DNA of 7,136 bases from Treponema sp. (lineage in GTDB: Bacteria > Spirochaetota > Spirochaetia > Treponematales > Treponemataceae): assembly GCA_017453705.1 (NCBI GenBank), contig JAFTEK010000256.1, positions 1 to 7,136 of the forward strand, given 5' to 3'. The translations under genes were made by a program, and so were the position numbers. Each line of letters starts with the position of its first letter. Position 1 is the stretch's first letter. This document shows positions 5,480 through 7,136 of the stretch, one piece after another. Under the pieces are notes generated by a model, which ran no database searches, was not told the origin of the DNA, and saw nothing but the letters and a program-made list of their open reading frames with translations.

Positions 5480-7136
5480 TTACTTCTGGTCGTCGTGAAC
5501 CTCGTACTCAACGTCATCCGCCGAGCCCTTGTCAAAGCCCGACGCAGAGGAAGAAGACCCGGTGCCGCCCGCGCTGCCGCCAGCAGATCCCGCAGCCCCG
5601 GCCTGAGCCCCTGCACCTGCCTGCCCCGCTGCAGCCTGAGCCTTGTAAAGCTCCTCGGCAATCTTGTAGCTGGCCTGCTTGAGGGCCTCGGTCTTGGCCT
5701 TGATGTCCTCGGTGTTGTCACCCTTGAGAGCTTCCTTCAGGGCACTGATTGCGCTCTCGATATTCCCCTTGTCAGAGGCAGACACCTTGTCGCCCATCTC
5801 CTTAAGGGTCTTCTCAGTCTGGTATACCAAGCTGTCGCCCTCGTTCCTGGCATCAACGGCCTCGCGCTTCTTCTTGTCATCAGCGGCATTGGCCTCGGCA
5901 TCCTTGACCATCCTGTCAATCTCTTCCTTGCTAAGACCGGAAGAAGACGTTATCTGGATGTGCTGCTCCTTGCCAGTTCCCTGATCCTTGGCGGAAACGT
6001 GAACAATTCCGTTGGCATCTATATCGAACGTAACCTCAATCTGCGGAACTCCGCGCGGTGCCGGGGGAATGCCGTCAAGATTGAAGTTGCCCAGCGTGCG
6101 GTTCTGGCTGGCCATCTCGCGCTCACCCTGAAGGACATGGATTGTAACAGCAGTCTGTCCGTCCGCGGCGGTGGAGAACACCTGGCTCTTCTTGGTCGGA
6201 ATCGTCGTGTTGCGGTTAATAAGGCGGGTAAACACGCCTCCCATCGTCTCAATTCCCAGAGACAGCGGGGTAACATCCAAAAGAACCATGTCCTTGACAT
6301 CGCCCTTGAGGACTCCGCCCTGGATTGCCGCTCCGATTGCAACGGCCTCGTCCGGGTTGACGGCACGGCTTCCTTCTTTGCCGAAGATGCTCTTGACAAT
6401 CTCCTGAACCTTGGGCATACGGGAAGAACCACCGACGAGAAGAATCTCGTCAATCTTGTCAGCGGAGATTCCTGCATCGGACATTGCCTTGCGGCAAGGC
6501 TCCTTGGTCTTCTCAAAGAGGTCGTCCGTCATCTTCTCGAACTCAGCACGGGAGAGCGTCTTCTGCAAGTGCTTGGGTCCTGTCGCGTCAGCCGTGATAA
6601 AGGGCAGGTTAATTTCTGTCGTAGTCTGGTTGGACAGGGAAATCTTGGCGTTCTCCGCAGCCTCGCGGAGCCTCTGCTTGGCCATGGCATCCTGTGAAAG
6701 GTCAATGCCTGTGTCAGCCTTAAAGCTGTCGATAAGCCAGCTGACAATGCGTCCGTCCCAGTCATCGCCTCCCAAGTGGGTGTCTCCGTTGGTCGCCTTG
6801 ACCTCGAAAACTCCGTCTCCCAGCTCCAGTATGGAAATATCGAACGTACCACCACCGAGGTCATAGACAGCTATTGTCTTATCCTTCTCTCCCTCCTGCT
6901 TAAAGCCAAAGGCCAATGAAGCTGCGGTAGGCTCGTTGATAATCCTCTTGACGTCGAGACCGGCAATCTTTCCGGCATCCTTTGTCGCCTGACGCTGGGC
7001 ATCGTTGAAGTATGCGGGGACGGTAATGACGGCCTCGGTGACGGACTCGCCCAGATAGTCCTCTGCGGTCTTCTTCATCTTCTGCAGGATGAAAGCGGAA
7101 ATCTCCTGCGGGCTGAATTCCTTCTTCTGCCCGGCC
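5480..7136 (-). CDS. dnaK: Chaperone protein DnaK (Hsp70), 5' end beyond the window
   Basis: The frame is open to the right edge and yields 551 residues plus the TAA stop. By comparison with E. coli DnaK (Tyr145 in [15 protein letters not shown]), about 100 N-terminal residues are missing. DnaK binds exposed hydrophobic peptides in an ATP-driven cycle with DnaJ and GrpE. Visible signatures are [28 protein letters not shown], the Hsp70 signature [23 protein letters not shown], and the interdomain linker followed by [15 protein letters not shown]. The substrate-binding beta domain and helical lid follow. The last 50 or so residues are a flexible tail of Ala, Gly and Ser ending in [12 protein letters not shown], the acidic end typical of DnaK. 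The methionine at 7078 is internal: the codons before it ([14 protein letters not shown]) continue the DnaK sequence. dnaJ lies directly downstream. Confidence 0.98.
   Translation of the reverse strand, partial: AGQKKEFSPQEISAFILQKMKKTAEDYLGESVTEAVITVPAYFNDAQRQATKDAGKIAGLDVKRIINEPTAASLAFGFKQEGEKDKTIAVYDLGGGTFDISILELGDGVFEVKATNGDTHLGGDDWDGRIVSWLIDSFKADTGIDLSQDAMAKQRLREAAENAKISLSNQTTTEINLPFITADATGPKHLQKTLSRAEFEKMTDDLFEKTKEPCRKAMSDAGISADKIDEILLVGGSSRMPKVQEIVKSIFGKEGSRAVNPDEAVAIGAAIQGGVLKGDVKDMVLLDVTPLSLGIETMGGVFTRLINRNTTIPTKKSQVFSTAADGQTAVTIHVLQGEREMASQNRTLGNFNLDGIPPAPRGVPQIEVTFDIDANGIVHVSAKDQGTGKEQHIQITSSSGLSKEEIDRMVKDAEANAADDKKKREAVDARNEGDSLVYQTEKTLKEMGDKVSASDKGNIESAISALKEALKGDNTEDIKAKTEALKQASYKIAEELYKAQAAAGQAGAGAQAGAAGSAGGSAGGTGSSSSASGFDKGSADDVEYEVHDDQK

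Noticed and set aside
4911..5498. A 195-codon plus-strand frame across the start of dnaJ
   Set aside because: It lies antisense to the well-supported dnaJ and shows no domain or ribosome binding site.
5495..6697. A 400-codon open frame on the plus strand
   Set aside because: It is antisense to dnaK. Long antisense frames over dnaK are a known artefact of its codon bias, and the translation resembles no family.

Overview
The window is a compact bacterial chromosome segment of roughly 50 % GC with every gene on the minus strand. The protein set and sequence style suggest a spirochaete of the Treponema type: a Ctc-type L25, a DnaK tail ending in DDVEYEV followed by an acidic end, and a secreted repeat protein next to housekeeping genes. 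This assignment comes from family resemblance only and was not tested by a search.

Read in the direction of transcription (right to left): the 3' part of dnaK (Hsp70, cut by the right edge) and dnaJ (complete Hsp40) form a chaperone pair separated by a short gap holding a GC-rich hairpin. ispE (isoprenoid precursor kinase) follows dnaJ after 43 bases. It has its own promoter-like sequence lying so close to the ATG that the transcript would be almost leaderless. Nine bases past the ispE stop codon lies tRNA-Gln(UUG), then the gene for ribosomal protein L25/Ctc. A strong intrinsic terminator, overlapped by a competing hairpin, ends directly on the ATG of tilS (tRNA-Ile lysidine synthetase), so tilS seems to be expressed by read-through. 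The last gene, cut by the left edge, encodes an exported helical-repeat protein of unknown function with two calcium-loop-like motifs. It has its own perfect -10 box and a leader of about 145 bases made of three nested inverted repeats.

The genes are mostly core functions: protein folding, isoprenoid synthesis and decoding or translation (tRNA-Gln, L25, TilS). ispE, tRNA-Gln and the L25 gene are also neighbours in many gammaproteobacteria. I see no mobile element, CRISPR array, phage gene or defence system. The points that merit a second look are regulatory: the attenuator-like junction before tilS, the leaderless-looking ispE start, and the large structured leader before the left-edge gene. 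No stretch over 300 bases lacks a gene; the longest gap is 165 bases (1096-1260), which holds that leader.
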